64,000 nucleotides of DNA from JASHPR01 sp963833885 (lineage in GTDB: Bacteria; Actinomycetota; Actinomycetes; Streptosporangiales; Streptosporangiaceae), in NCBI GenBank assembly GCA_963833885.1, contig CAWHZU010000027.1, positions 62,001 to 126,000 of the forward strand, written 5' to 3'. Under the pieces are notes generated by a model that worked only from the letters and a program-made list of their open reading frames with translations, made no database searches and was not told where the DNA came from. A program made the translations under genes and the position numbers. The first letter of the stretch is position 1. Each line of letters opens with the position of its first letter. Shown here piece by piece: positions 25,768 to 34,915 of the stretch.

Positions 25768-27774
25768 GTGGCGGCAGGAATGAATGGTTACCGGTACGGC
25801 CCTTACCACGACGGGCCCGACCCGCTAGAGCCGCCTTACGACGTGCGCGGCGCCGTGGATGAGCTCGGCGACTCGGTGCTCGACGGATCCGATCCGGCCA
25901 GCGCACTACGGGATCTGCTGCGCCGGGGCATGTCCAGCCACAAAGGCCTGGACGACCTGCTCCGCCGGGTCCGCGAGCGGCAGCGCGAGCTGCGCGACCG
26001 GGGTCGGCTTGACGGCATCCTGGAGCAGGCGCGCGCGCTGCTGGACACCGCGGTCGGGCAGGAACGCGCCGAGCTGTTCCCGGACCCCGCCGACGAGGCC
26101 CGGCTGCGCGAGGCCGAGCTCGATGAGCTGCCGCGCGACACCGCACGGGCGGTCAGGCGGCTCGACAACTACGACTGGCGCAGCAATGCGGCCAGGGAGA
26201 CCTTCGAGAAGCTCAAGGACCTGCTGCGCCGGGAGGTGCTCGACAGCCAGTTTCGCGGCATGAAGCAGAGCCTGCAGCAGCCGGATCCCGGGGCCATGCA
26301 GCGGGTCAAGGACATGATGGCCGCGCTGAATGAGATGCTCGACGCCGACGCCCGCGGCGCGCACACGCAGCAGGACTTCGAGGATTTCATGGCGCAGTAT
26401 GGGGACCTGTTCCCCGATTCGCCAAGCGACCTCGAGGAGCTCGTTGACTCACTGGTCCGCCGGATGGCGGCTGCGCAGCGGCTGCTCAGCTCGCTCACCG
26501 ACGCCCAGCGCGACGAGCTGGCCGCGCTGATGGCGCAGGCGCTCGAGGATGCCGGGCTGGCCGCCGAGATGAGCAGGCTGTCCGACTCGCTGCGGTCCCG
26601 CCGCCCGGACATCGACTTCGACGGGTGGCCGGGCGAGCGGATGACCGGCGACACGCCGCTCGGCCTCAGCGAGGCGACCACCGCGCTCTCCGAACTCGCC
26701 GACCTGACCGAGCTCGAGGATGCGCTGCGCCAGGACTACCCGGGCGCCAGGCTCGACGACATAGACGAGGAGGCGATCAGGCGCGCGCTCGGCCGCCAGG
26801 CCGTCGACGACATGGAGGCGCTACGCCAGATCGAGCGGGAACTGGAGCGTCAGGGGTACCTGCAGCGGACCGAGGGCAAGCTGGAGCTCACCCCGAAGGC
26901 CGTGCGCAGGCTTGGTGACACGGCGCTGCGCCGGGTGTTCGCCGAGCTGCCCGAGGGCGGCACCGGAGACCACGACCAGCACGACGCCGGGCAGGCCGGT
27001 GAGTACACCGGCAGCACCCGGCCGTGGAGCTTCGGCGACGAGCAGGCGATCGACGCCCCGACGACCGTCCGCAACGCGCTGCTGCGGGCCGGGTTGCCCG
27101 CCCCGCGTGAGCCCGAGGCCCGATCCGGCACCGAGGCACGGGCCCGGGTCCGGCTCTCGGTCAGTGACTTCGAAGTGGGCGAGACCGAGCGGCGCACGAC
27201 GGCAGCTGTCTGCCTGCTCGTGGACCTGTCCTACTCGATGGCGCTGCGCGGCACCTGGGGGGTGGCCAAGCAGACCGCGCTGGCTCTGCACGCGCTGATC
27301 CGCACCAGGTACCCGCAGGACGCTATCCAGGTGATCGGCTTCTCGAACTATGCGCGCGAATTGCGCGAGACTGATCTCGCCGGGCTCGGCTGGGACATGG
27401 TCCAGGGCACCAACCTGCACCACGCGCTGATTCTGGCCGGGCGGTTCCTCGATCGCAGGCCCGAACATAACCCGGTTGTGATCGTGGTGACCGACGGCGA
27501 GCCAACGGCTCACCTGCGCCGCGACGGCCAATTCTGGTTCGACTGGCCACCCTCGCCCGAGACGCTCGAGCTGACCCTGGCCGAGGTGGACAAGATGACC
27601 AGGCGCCGGGCCACGATGAACGTGTTCATGCTCGCCGAGGACGAGCGGCTGACCGCCTTCGTCGAGGAGGTGGCGCGGCGCAACGGGGGCCGGGTGCTCC
27701 GGGCGGTGCCGGAGAACCTGGGCGAGTATGTGGTCCGGGACTTCTTGCGATCTCGCAAGAATGGCAGGGGATAG
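25768..27774 (+). CDS. VWA-domain protein, partner of the MoxR ATPase
   Basis: 668 residues from a GTG preceded by GAGGAGG; an ATG at 25750 is possible but lacks a good site. Residues 1-460 are charged and helical. The VWA domain (about 480-660) has the MIDAS 'DLSYSMA' near 486, the Thr-containing 'GTNLHHALILA', and the third metal loop 'VVTDGEPTAHL'. VWA partners of MoxR bind a substrate protein through the metal site. The operon arrangement supports a joint chaperone or metal-insertion machine whose client is unknown. Confidence 0.92.
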   Translation: MAAGMNGYRYGPYHDGPDPLEPPYDVRGAVDELGDSVLDGSDPASALRDLLRRGMSSHKGLDDLLRRVRERQRELRDRGRLDGILEQARALLDTAVGQERAELFPDPADEARLREAELDELPRDTARAVRRLDNYDWRSNAARETFEKLKDLLRREVLDSQFRGMKQSLQQPDPGAMQRVKDMMAALNEMLDADARGAHTQQDFEDFMAQYGDLFPDSPSDLEELVDSLVRRMAAAQRLLSSLTDAQRDELAALMAQALEDAGLAAEMSRLSDSLRSRRPDIDFDGWPGERMTGDTPLGLSEATTALSELADLTELEDALRQDYPGARLDDIDEEAIRRALGRQAVDDMEALRQIERELERQGYLQRTEGKLELTPKAVRRLGDTALRRVFAELPEGGTGDHDQHDAGQAGEYTGSTRPWSFGDEQAIDAPTTVRNALLRAGLPAPREPEARSGTEARARVRLSVSDFEVGETERRTTAAVCLLVDLSYSMALRGTWGVAKQTALALHALIRTRYPQDAIQVIGFSNYARELRETDLAGLGWDMVQGTNLHHALILAGRFLDRRPEHNPVVIVVTDGEPTAHLRRDGQFWFDWPPSPETLELTLAEVDKMTRRRATMNVFMLAEDERLTAFVEEVARRNGGRVLRAVPENLGEYVVRDFLRSRKNGRG

Positions 27775-27907
27775 ATTTTACTTTGGTCCCTTTTGGGAAC
27801 CCCTCCGCGCCGGGGCAACCCGTAGTACCGTGCCGCAGGTAGTCATCGATGACGGCATGAAAGATGGCCGGGGGCGCGTGACGCCGAGGCCTTCTTAGGA
27901 GGAAACA

Positions 27908-28168
27908 GTGAGTTCTGCAAGCGTGTCCAGTGGCGCGTCGACCAGCCGGAAGCCGCTGGTCATCATTCTGGCGGTGATCGGCATTGTGGCCATCATCCTC
28001 GGGATCCTGTACCTGGTTGGCGGGAGCGCCGTCCCGCACTTCCTGGTCGCGGGCAGCCACGTTAAGGGCAGCAAGGGCCACCACCTGGCCCGCGGCGGTG
28101 TCGCGCTCGTTGTCGGCATTGCGGCCCTGATCGGCTCGTGGTTCGCAACGAAGTCGAAGTCCAGCTAG
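27908..28168 (+). CDS. Small two-helix membrane protein, paralog 1
   Basis: 86 residues from a GTG; TTAGGAGGA lies 7 bases upstream. Two membrane helices, 'PLVIILAVIGIVAIILGILY' and 'GGVALVVGIAALIGSWFAT', flank a His/Lys-rich loop 'HVKGSKGHH'. The start 'MSSAS' and first helix are nearly identical to those of the next gene, and the leader sequences also match, so the two arose by tandem duplication. Function unknown. Confidence 0.75.
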   Translation: MSSASVSSGASTSRKPLVIILAVIGIVAIILGILYLVGGSAVPHFLVAGSHVKGSKGHHLARGGVALVVGIAALIGSWFATKSKSS

Positions 28169-28207
28169 TCAGCTCCGGCGGGGTGCTCTCCGCCTTCTGC
28201 ACGGCTC

Positions 28208-28232
28208 CGGGTCCCGGAATTTCCGGGACCCG
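28208..28232. terminator. Near-perfect palindrome between the two small paralogs
   Basis: CGGGTCCCGGAA (28208-28219) and TTCCGGGACCCG (28221-28232) are exact inverted copies separated by one base. It lies 40 bases after the first paralog. It may stop or weaken transcription; no T tract follows, so a protein-binding site is also possible. Confidence 0.45.
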
Positions 28233-28338
28233 GGTCCCGGGGGCGCAGGACCGGCCCGATGGTGGCCGCATCAGCGTCCCGTGGCTTCAGTAAGCTCAAC
28301 CTGGTCAAGTGGGCTCAGCCCATATCTAGGAGGAGCAC

Positions 28339-28629
28339 GTGAGTTCTGCAAGCGCGCCAGCTGGATCTGCGAACCGCGGTCCGCTGGTGATCATTCTGGC
28401 TGTTATCGGAATCCTGGCGATCATCGCAGGGATTTTGTACGTATCCGGGGCGGCGAACTCTTTGCATTTCATGAGCGGCGCCGTCCATCATGGCCACCAC
28501 GCGATCCGGGCCATCGTCTCGTTCGTGGTAGGCATAGCGTTCCTGATCGGGGCGTACATCGCGAAGTCCAGGCCGCCAGCCGCGAGCACGGGTAACGCGA
28601 GCAGCAGCACCAGCGCGAGCGGAACGTAG
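28339..28629 (+). CDS. Small two-helix membrane protein, paralog 2
   Basis: 96 residues from a GTG with CTAGGAGGAGCAC upstream, almost the same leader as paralog 1. The helices are 'PLVIILAVIGILAIIAGILY' and 'AIVSFVVGIAFLIGAYIAKS', with a His-rich loop 'GAVHHGHHAIR' between and a Ser/Ala tail. The first 40 residues track the previous protein closely and the loops diverge, with histidines kept in both. Function unknown; the His cluster may bind metal or heme (speculative). Confidence 0.75.
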   Translation: MSSASAPAGSANRGPLVIILAVIGILAIIAGILYVSGAANSLHFMSGAVHHGHHAIRAIVSFVVGIAFLIGAYIAKSRPPAASTGNASSSTSASGT

Positions 28630-28786
28630 GCACGGCCCGCCCGCGCCCGGTCTCCCGCCCCCGCGCACCTCCCCTTTCCTTGGCATGCCCTCCTCACGGC
28701 CCCTTTCTCCTCTGCACGCCCTGCTCACGGCCCCTTTCACAGCAGGGCGGGGCCGGCCCCTGAACCTCCGGCTCTAAGATCGGCAC

Positions 28787-29347
28787 ATGTCTTTCACCGA
28801 CAAGCTGGTGCTCTGGCTGCACATCGGCTTTGCGATTTTCACGATCGGTCCGGTGACGGTGGCGATTATGTCGACGCCCCGCTACATCAGGAAGCGCAAT
28901 CTGGTCATCATCAGGTACCTGTACCGGACCACCACAATCTTCGTGATCATGTCCCTGGGCGTGCTGATCTTTGGCTTGATTCTGGCGCAGATGAAGCACG
29001 ATTTCGCCAAGCCGTGGCTGACCGTCTCGCTCACCCTCTTCGTGGTCGCCCTGGTCCTGCTGATGCTGATCATGCGTGATCAGCACCGCGCGATCGGCAT
29101 CCTCGAGGACGCCAAGGCGACGGCGGCCGAAACGGCCGCACAGAACCCGGAGGCAGCCGGGCCCAGTCCCGAGGCCGCGGCCGGCGGGGCGGACGACGCT
29201 GCTCAGCCCGCTCCGGTGCTCGCCGACGCGCCGGTGACCGCCGGCACGCACCTCGGCCACGTCGAACGCGGCCGGATCGCCTCGATGGGCGGGGTGGTCG
29301 CCCTGATCTGGCTGGTGATCCTGGTCTTCATGGTCTGGAACCACTGA
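28787..29347 (+). CDS. DUF2269-like integral membrane protein
   Basis: 186 residues with four membrane helices. 'LVLWLHIGFAIFTIGPVTVA' carries the conserved His early in helix 1; 'IFVIMSLGVLIFGLILA' and 'LTLFVVALVLLMLIMRD' follow. A long Ala/Pro-rich cytoplasmic linker (about 110-160) precedes the last helix, 'GGVVALIWLVILVFMVW'. The layout resembles the DUF2269 family of unknown function. The 157-base gap before it contains a 15-base direct repeat (CTCACGGCCCCTTTC). Confidence 0.75.
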   Translation: MSFTDKLVLWLHIGFAIFTIGPVTVAIMSTPRYIRKRNLVIIRYLYRTTTIFVIMSLGVLIFGLILAQMKHDFAKPWLTVSLTLFVVALVLLMLIMRDQHRAIGILEDAKATAAETAAQNPEAAGPSPEAAAGGADDAAQPAPVLADAPVTAGTHLGHVERGRIASMGGVVALIWLVILVFMVWNH

Positions 29348-29362
29348 CCCAAATCACACCGC

Positions 29363-29392
29363 TTTACCTGCTCCGCACTAACCCGTTATAGT
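29363..29392 (+). promoter_or_regulatory. Vegetative-type promoter for the secreted propeller gene
   Basis: TTTACC (29363-29368) and TATAGT (29387-29392) are separated by 18 bases in a local AT-rich dip, 42 bases before the GTG start. This resembles a HrdB/SigA promoter; no start point is known. Confidence 0.5.
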
Positions 29393-29433
29393 TTGCGCAG
29401 TTTTTCCGGGCGTCGCGGGGAGCAGGGACCTAC

Positions 29434-30525
29434 GTGCGGAACTTAATGATGCGCGCCACGATCGTGGCAGCCACGGCAAGCCTCGGGCTGATCATCGCCG
29501 GAACCGCGGCGCAGGCGGCGGCGTCGCCGCACTGGCAGGTGAGCTACCGGTCCCACGCGGCCACCGCCGCCCCGCTGCAGAGCGTCACCGCGCCAGGCAA
29601 GAAGGATGCCTGGGCGGCCGGCATCACCGGCTCGGGTGCCAATGCCAGGCCGCTCGTCCTGCACTGGAACGGTTCGGCCTGGAGCAGGAAGGCCATGCCG
29701 GCCGGATTCCTGCCCGCCGCCGTGATGTCGTCGTCCACGCACAACGTGTGGGTCTTCGAGGCGAGCGGCGGCGAGGCCATGGTGTTCAACGGTCGTTCCT
29801 GGCACACCACCACGGTGCCGGACGATCTCGCGCCCGGCGCGGTGCTGGGCGCCTCGAATGTGTGGGGAACCACCGGCAGCACCTGCACCGGCGGAAACGA
29901 CGCCACCTGCACCACGACCGTGTGGCACTGGAACGGCGCGGCGTGGACCTCCAGTCAGGTCGACGGGCTGTTCCAGAGCTTCGCCGGCGCGGGCAGCCAC
30001 GCCTGGCTGGTACTCCTGACCAACCTGCGCCGGTTCAGCAGCGGCGACCCAACCGGAGCGCCGGTCATCTACCGTGCCGCCGACGGCACGCTGACCCGGA
30101 TCAGCGCGCCGCCCCAGCGGCTGTGGGAGTTCGCCTCGCTAGCCGCGTCGCCGGGCGGCCAGCTATGGATGCTGGCATCACCCGGCTACAACAGGAACGT
30201 GGCGCTGCTGTACCACTGGACCGGCCGGAAGTGGACCCATGCGAAGGTTCCGGGGACGGTCTCCTCGGAGCCCCTGAGCGTGGTGTTCGCGCTCACATAC
30301 GACGGTCACGACGGGTTCTGGGCCGGACCGTACGCGCAATGGAACGGCACGAAGTGGATCAATGCCTATCAGGTCGCATCCATGCCCGGCACTGATGGCT
30401 TCGGGTTTAATGCCGTCGCCACGATCCCGGGCTCGTCGAGCATCTGGGGCGTCGGATCGGTCGGCAGGTCACCTACCAACCAGACCCAGGACAGCCTGAT
30501 CGGCGTCTACGGCGGCACCCCCTAG
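29434..30525 (+). CDS. Secreted beta-propeller-like protein
   Basis: 363 residues from a GTG. A Sec signal peptide, 'ATASLGLIIAGTAAQAAA', ends near residue 30. The mature part has repeated W-rich blades such as 'LHWNGSAWSRK', 'WHWNGAAWTSS', 'YHWTGRKWTHA' and 'AQWNGTKWINA', spaced as in a propeller, each with a preceding 'NVWVF' or 'QLWML' strand. Two cysteines (in 'STCTGGNDATC') could form a disulfide. No catalytic motif is visible; probably a cell-surface or extracellular binding protein. Confidence 0.8.
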   Translation: MRNLMMRATIVAATASLGLIIAGTAAQAAASPHWQVSYRSHAATAAPLQSVTAPGKKDAWAAGITGSGANARPLVLHWNGSAWSRKAMPAGFLPAAVMSSSTHNVWVFEASGGEAMVFNGRSWHTTTVPDDLAPGAVLGASNVWGTTGSTCTGGNDATCTTTVWHWNGAAWTSSQVDGLFQSFAGAGSHAWLVLLTNLRRFSSGDPTGAPVIYRAADGTLTRISAPPQRLWEFASLAASPGGQLWMLASPGYNRNVALLYHWTGRKWTHAKVPGTVSSEPLSVVFALTYDGHDGFWAGPYAQWNGTKWINAYQVASMPGTDGFGFNAVATIPGSSSIWGVGSVGRSPTNQTQDSLIGVYGGTP

Positions 30526-30548
30526 AGGCACGCCCGCCCACCGCGCCA

Positions 30549-30599
30549 AAGATCTAGGAGGATCGGGTGCAGCATCTGCACCCGAGGCTCCTAGATCTT
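30549..30599. terminator. Strong two-tier hairpin between convergent genes
   Basis: The outer arms 30549-30560 (AAGATCTAGGAG) and 30588-30599 are perfect 12-bp inverted copies; an inner 9-bp stem (30564-30572 with 30576-30584) has a 3-base loop. It lies between the propeller gene (+) and metB (-) and can serve both strands. Confidence 0.85.
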
Positions 30600-30620
30600 C
30601 CGGTTCAGGGTCCGCCGACC

Positions 30621-31799
30621 TTAGCCGAGGGCGGAGCGGAGGTCCTCGAGCAGGTCTTCGCAGGTCTCGATGCCCACCGACAGCCGGACGAGGTCGGGCG
30701 GGACCTCGAGCGCCGAGCCAGCGGCCGACGCGTGGGTCATCCGGCCCGGGTGCTCGATCAGCGACTCCACCCCGCCGAGTGACTCGCCGAGCGTGAACAG
30801 GCGGGTCCGGCTGCACAGCGCCACCGCCTCGGCCTCGCCGCCCGCCGAGCGGAACGACACGATCCCGCCGAACCCGCGCATCTGCTTGGCCGCCACCTCG
30901 TGGCCGGGATGCGAGGCGAGCCCGGGGTAGAACACCTCGGCGACCTTCGGGTGCGCGGCGAGCATGTCGGCCACCCGCTGCGCGTTCTCGCAGTGACGGT
31001 CCATCCGCACGCCGAGGGTCCGGATCCCCCGCAGCGTGAGCCAGGCATCGAACGGGCCGCCAGCGGCTCCCGTCGCGTTCTGGCTGAAAGCGATGTTTTC
31101 GGCGAGGTCGGCGTCGGCGAGCACCAGCGCACCGCCCACCACATCAGAATGGCCGCCAAGGTACTTCGTGGTGGAGTGCACGACCGCGTCGGCGCCGAGC
31201 GCCAGCGGCTGCTGCAGGTACGGGGATGCGAACGTGTTGTCCACTACTAGGAGCGCGCCGGCCTCGTGTGCGATGTCCGCGAGCGCGGTGATGTCGGCGA
31301 TCGAGAGCAGCGGGTTCGTCGGGGTCTCTACCCAGACCACCCGAGCGGGCCGGTCCTGCAGCGCGTTGCGGACGGCCGCCGGGTCTGACACCGGGACTGG
31401 GCGGTAGGTCACGCCCCAGGCCTGGAAGACCTTGTCGATCAGCCGGTAGGTGCCGCCGTACGCGTCGCCGGGGATCAGCACGTGGTCGCCCGGCCGGCAC
31501 ACGGTGCGCAGCAGGCAGTCCTCGGCGGCCATCCCCGAGGCGAAAGCGAGCGAGCGGGTGCCTCCCTCGAGCGCAGCCAGGCACTCCTCGAGCGCGCCCC
31601 GGGTCGGGTTGGCGGTCCGGGAGTACTCGTAGCCCTCGATCCAGCGCCCTGCCCCCGTGCCGCCGCCGCCCCGCGGAGCTCCGACCGCGTCCTGCTTGTA
31701 CGTGGAGACCTGGTAGATCGGCGGGACCACGGCGCCGGTCGCCGGATCGGGCTCCTGGCCCGCGTGGATCGCCAGGGTCTCGAATCCGTCAATGCTCAT
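30621..31799 (-). CDS. metB: Cystathionine gamma-synthase/lyase
   Basis: 392 residues from the ATG at 31799 with GGGGCGGGA upstream; ATGs at 31826 and 31817 are alternatives, the former overlapping the cbs stop as TGATG. The Cys/Met-metabolism PLP fold has 'ASGMAAEDCLL' and the Schiff-base Lys in 'HSTTKYLGGHSD' near 211, and ends 'VRLSVGIETCEDLL'. Paired with cbs directly upstream, it completes transsulfuration between homocysteine and cysteine; a lyase direction fits the pairing, but sequence alone does not separate synthase from lyase. Inside 'QDAVGAPRGGGGTGAGRW' is a Gly-rich insertion. Confidence 0.95.
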   Translation of the reverse strand: MSIDGFETLAIHAGQEPDPATGAVVPPIYQVSTYKQDAVGAPRGGGGTGAGRWIEGYEYSRTANPTRGALEECLAALEGGTRSLAFASGMAAEDCLLRTVCRPGDHVLIPGDAYGGTYRLIDKVFQAWGVTYRPVPVSDPAAVRNALQDRPARVVWVETPTNPLLSIADITALADIAHEAGALLVVDNTFASPYLQQPLALGADAVVHSTTKYLGGHSDVVGGALVLADADLAENIAFSQNATGAAGGPFDAWLTLRGIRTLGVRMDRHCENAQRVADMLAAHPKVAEVFYPGLASHPGHEVAAKQMRGFGGIVSFRSAGGEAEAVALCSRTRLFTLGESLGGVESLIEHPGRMTHASAAGSALEVPPDLVRLSVGIETCEDLLEDLRSALG

Positions 31800-31825
31800 G
31801 CTTTGTCCCGCCCCCATCGTGGTCA

Positions 31826-33202
31826 TCAGCCCGGGCCGGCCGCCAGGTACGTCAGCACATCTTGCCGCGTGATCATTCCAGCCGGCTTGCCTTCCACAAG
31901 AACAACAGCAGCCCCAGCCTTTTCCATGGCGTGCACCGCGCTGCTGACCGGCTCCCCTGAGCCGACCATCGGCAGCGGCGCCGACATGTGGCCGCTCACC
32001 GCGTCCTGTGGCCGGGCCCTGCCGGAGAGCAGCGCGTCGAGCAGGTCGCGCTCCACGATCGAGCCGATGACCTCGGCCGCCATCACCGGCGGCTCCGCGC
32101 TCAGCACCGGTAGCTGCGACACGTCGTACTCGCGCAGGCTCTCGATGGCCGCGGCCACGGTCTCGTCGGGGTGGGCGTGCACGAACGGCGGCAGGCCGCC
32201 CTGCTTGCCCCTGAGCACGTCCGCGATCTGGGGCTCGGTCGTCTCCGAGGAGAGGAAGCCGTAATCGGCCATCCACTCGTCGCTGAAGATCTTCGCCAGG
32301 TAGCCGCGGCCACCGTCGGGAAGCAGCACCACGATGACGTCGCCGGGCGCCGCGGACGCGGCGACGCGTACCGCGGCCACCGCGGCGAGCCCGCTCGAGC
32401 CGCCGACCAGCAGCGCTTCCTCACGAGCCAGCCGGCGCGTCATCCGGAACGACTCGGCGTCGCTGACCGCGACGATCTGGTCACAGATGTTCTTGTCGTA
32501 GGTCTCCGGCCAGATGTCCTCGCCCACACCCTCGACCAGGTAGGGACGTCCGCCGCCGCCGGAGTACACCGAACCTTCGGGATCGGCGCCCACGATCCGC
32601 ACCCGGCCGCCGGAGACCTCCTTCAGGTACCGGCCGGTGCCCGAGATCGTGCCGCCGGTCCCGATCCCGGCCACGAAGTGGGTGGCCTTCCCCTGCGTCT
32701 GCTCCCAGATCTCTGGGCCGGTCGTCTGGTAGTGCGAGGACGGGTTGTCGGGGTTCGTGTACTGGTTCGGCTTCCAGCCGCCCTCGGTCTGCGCGGCCAG
32801 CCGGTCCGACACCGAGTAATACGAGTCAGGATGGTCAGGGGGCACGCTGCTTGGGCATACGACGACGTCAGCGCCGTACGCGCGCAGGACGCTGATCTTG
32901 TCCTGGCTGACCTTGTCCGGGCACACGAACAGGCACTTGTAGCCCTTCTCCTGCGCCACGATCGCCAGGCCGATCCCGGTATTGCCGGACGTCGGCTCGA
33001 CGATCGTGCCGCCGGGCTGCAGCGCTCCCGACGCCTCGGCCGCCTCGACCATCCGCAGCGCGATCCGGTCCTTCACCGAGCCGCCGGGGTTGAAGTACTC
33101 CACCTTGGCCAGCACGTCGGCCTGGCTTGGAAGGGCTACCCGCCGGAGCCTTACGAGCGGAGTGTTGCCGAACATCTCGATAAGCGAGTCGTATACCTGC
33201 AT
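31826..33202 (-). CDS. cbs: Cystathionine beta-synthase
   Basis: 458 residues from the ATG at 33202, with AAGGTGG upstream. The PLP domain has Lys44 in 'EYFNPGGSVKDRIA', 'PTSGNTGIGLAI' and the 'GIGTGGTISGTGRYL' phosphate loop. Residues about 335-455 contain two CBS modules ending 'AGMITRQDVLTYL', which regulate the enzyme, in other species through S-adenosylmethionine. It makes cystathionine from serine and homocysteine. Operon with metB. Confidence 0.96.
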   Translation of the reverse strand: MQVYDSLIEMFGNTPLVRLRRVALPSQADVLAKVEYFNPGGSVKDRIALRMVEAAEASGALQPGGTIVEPTSGNTGIGLAIVAQEKGYKCLFVCPDKVSQDKISVLRAYGADVVVCPSSVPPDHPDSYYSVSDRLAAQTEGGWKPNQYTNPDNPSSHYQTTGPEIWEQTQGKATHFVAGIGTGGTISGTGRYLKEVSGGRVRIVGADPEGSVYSGGGGRPYLVEGVGEDIWPETYDKNICDQIVAVSDAESFRMTRRLAREEALLVGGSSGLAAVAAVRVAASAAPGDVIVVLLPDGGRGYLAKIFSDEWMADYGFLSSETTEPQIADVLRGKQGGLPPFVHAHPDETVAAAIESLREYDVSQLPVLSAEPPVMAAEVIGSIVERDLLDALLSGRARPQDAVSGHMSAPLPMVGSGEPVSSAVHAMEKAGAAVVLVEGKPAGMITRQDVLTYLAAGPG

Positions 33203-33329
33203 CTCATCCACCTTGCTCCTAGGCCACCGAAGGTATCCCAACTAGCCATGCGCACAGAGCACCAGGTGAAATAGATGTAGACACGACATAAGCTACTGTC
33301 GAGTAAACAAACGAGTTTGGGAGTACGCC

Positions 33330-34550
33330 ATGCCCGAGGCAGTCATCGTCGCCACCGCCCGCTCACCGATAGGCCGCGCGTTCAAGGGAACGCTCACCAG
33401 CATCCGTGCCGACGACCTGACCGCGCAGATGATCACCGCGGCCCTGGGCAAGGTGCCGCAGCTGGCTCCGGCCGACATCGGCGACCTGATGGTCGGCTGC
33501 GGGCTGCCGGGCGGCGAGCAGGGCTACAACATGGCCCGGGAGATTGCGGTCATGCTCGGCCACGACCACCTGCCGGGAACCACCATCACCCGGTACTGCT
33601 CCTCCTCGCTGCAGAGCACCCGGATGGCATTCCACGCCATCAAGGCGGGCGAGGGCGACGCGTTCATCTCGGCGGGCGTCGAGTGCGTGAGCCGGTTCAG
33701 CAAGGGCAGCAGCGACAGCTGGCCGGACACCAAGAACCCGGTGTTCGCAGCCGCCGAGGAGCGTTCGGGCAAGCTAGCCGAGGGCGGCGCCGCGGTGTGG
33801 CACGACCCGCGCGAAGACGGCGAGATCCCCGACATCTTCATCGCGATGGGCCAGACCGCCGAGAACGTAGCAGCGCTGCGCGGCATCTCGCGGGAGGAGC
33901 AGGACGAGTTCGGCGTCCGGTCCCAGAACATGGCCGAGAAGGCGCTGGCCAACGGGTTCTGGCAGCGGGACATCACGCCGGCGACGCTGCCGGACGGCAC
34001 TGTCGTGTCCGCGGACGACGGGCCACGCCCGGGAACCACGATAGAGAAGGTGGCCGCGCTCAAGCCGGTGTTCCGGCCGGACGGAACGGTGACCGCCGGT
34101 AACTGCTGCCCGCTGAACGACGGCGCCGCCGCGGTGATCGTGATGAGCGACACGAAGGCCGCCGAGCTCGGCATCGCGCCCCTGGCGCGGATCGTCTCCA
34201 CCGGGGTCACCGCGCTCTCTCCCGAGATCATGGGCCTCGGCCCGGTCGAGGCGTCGCGGCAGGCCCTGGGCAGGGCCGGGATGACGATCGACGACATCGA
34301 CCTCGTGGAGATCAACGAGGCCTTCGCTGCCCAGGTGATCCCCTCCTACCGCGACCTCGGCATCGACCTGGACAAGCTCAACGTCAACGGCGGCGCGATC
34401 GCGGTCGGCCACCCGTTCGGCATGACCGGCGCCAGGATCACCTCGACGATCCTCAACAGCCTCCAGTTCCACGACAAGACGTTCGGGCTGGAGACCATGT
34501 GCGTCGGCGGCGGCCAGGGGATGGCCATGATCTTCGAGCGGCTGTCCTGA
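33330..34550 (+). CDS. Acetyl-CoA acetyltransferase (thiolase)
   Basis: 406 residues with GGGAG 6 bases before the ATG. The acyl-carrying Cys90 sits in 'TRYCSSSLQS', His361 in 'VGHPFGMTGARI' and Cys391 in 'CVGGGQG'; 'EINEAFAAQVI' is also present. It condenses or cleaves acyl-CoA. The His loop reads HPFGMTGAR rather than the usual HPLGATGAR, a sub-family trait. No beta-oxidation partner is adjacent, so the pathway cannot be assigned. Confidence 0.95.
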   Translation: MPEAVIVATARSPIGRAFKGTLTSIRADDLTAQMITAALGKVPQLAPADIGDLMVGCGLPGGEQGYNMAREIAVMLGHDHLPGTTITRYCSSSLQSTRMAFHAIKAGEGDAFISAGVECVSRFSKGSSDSWPDTKNPVFAAAEERSGKLAEGGAAVWHDPREDGEIPDIFIAMGQTAENVAALRGISREEQDEFGVRSQNMAEKALANGFWQRDITPATLPDGTVVSADDGPRPGTTIEKVAALKPVFRPDGTVTAGNCCPLNDGAAAVIVMSDTKAAELGIAPLARIVSTGVTALSPEIMGLGPVEASRQALGRAGMTIDDIDLVEINEAFAAQVIPSYRDLGIDLDKLNVNGGAIAVGHPFGMTGARITSTILNSLQFHDKTFGLETMCVGGGQGMAMIFERLS

Positions 34551-34680
34551 TTGCCGGGTTCGTCTGCCGACCCAAACGTTGTATTACGGAAGGGTGACAT
34601 CTGGGGGTTGTCAGGCGCGCTGGCGTGGTGCAGTCTCAACTGAAAGGGGTTGACCCGGCCCTGATGCCTGGAGGTGTCAC

Positions 34681-34914
34681 TTGTCTCTGACCCACTCTCC
34701 GGAGATGCACAAGAACCTGATCGCCCGCATCCCCACGGTCACCGGCCGTGACCTCCGAGAGTGGTTCTCCAGGCTCGAGTCTGGCCCAGCGTTCCTTCGC
34801 TGCGCTGAACGTGCTCATTGGCTGGCCGACGAGCACGGGCTGACGCATGGCTATGCCAGCGCGATCGTGCACGAGTACGAGGTGCAGCGCCGAAGCAGGC
34901 TGAACAGCGCCTGA
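34681..34914 (+). CDS. DUF4287-like small protein
   Basis: 77 residues from a TTG start, chosen because GGAGGTG (34670-34676) ends 4 bases before it. The segment 'TVTGRDLREWFSRL' followed by 'WLADEHGLTHGYASAIVHEY' is the DUF4287 pattern. Function unknown. The next gene's GTG starts one base after its stop, so the two are translated together. Confidence 0.8.
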   Translation: MSLTHSPEMHKNLIARIPTVTGRDLREWFSRLESGPAFLRCAERAHWLADEHGLTHGYASAIVHEYEVQRRSRLNSA

Positions 34915-34915
34915 C

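Noticed and set aside
24249..27774. Magnesium or cobalt chelatase operon
   Set aside because: The MoxR/VWA pair resembles chelatase I/D subunits, but no large chelatase subunit and no chlorophyll or cobalamin genes accompany it.
28208..28232. Classical rho-independent terminator
   Set aside because: The palindrome is strong, but no T tract follows, so I left it as a low-confidence terminator rather than a firm one.
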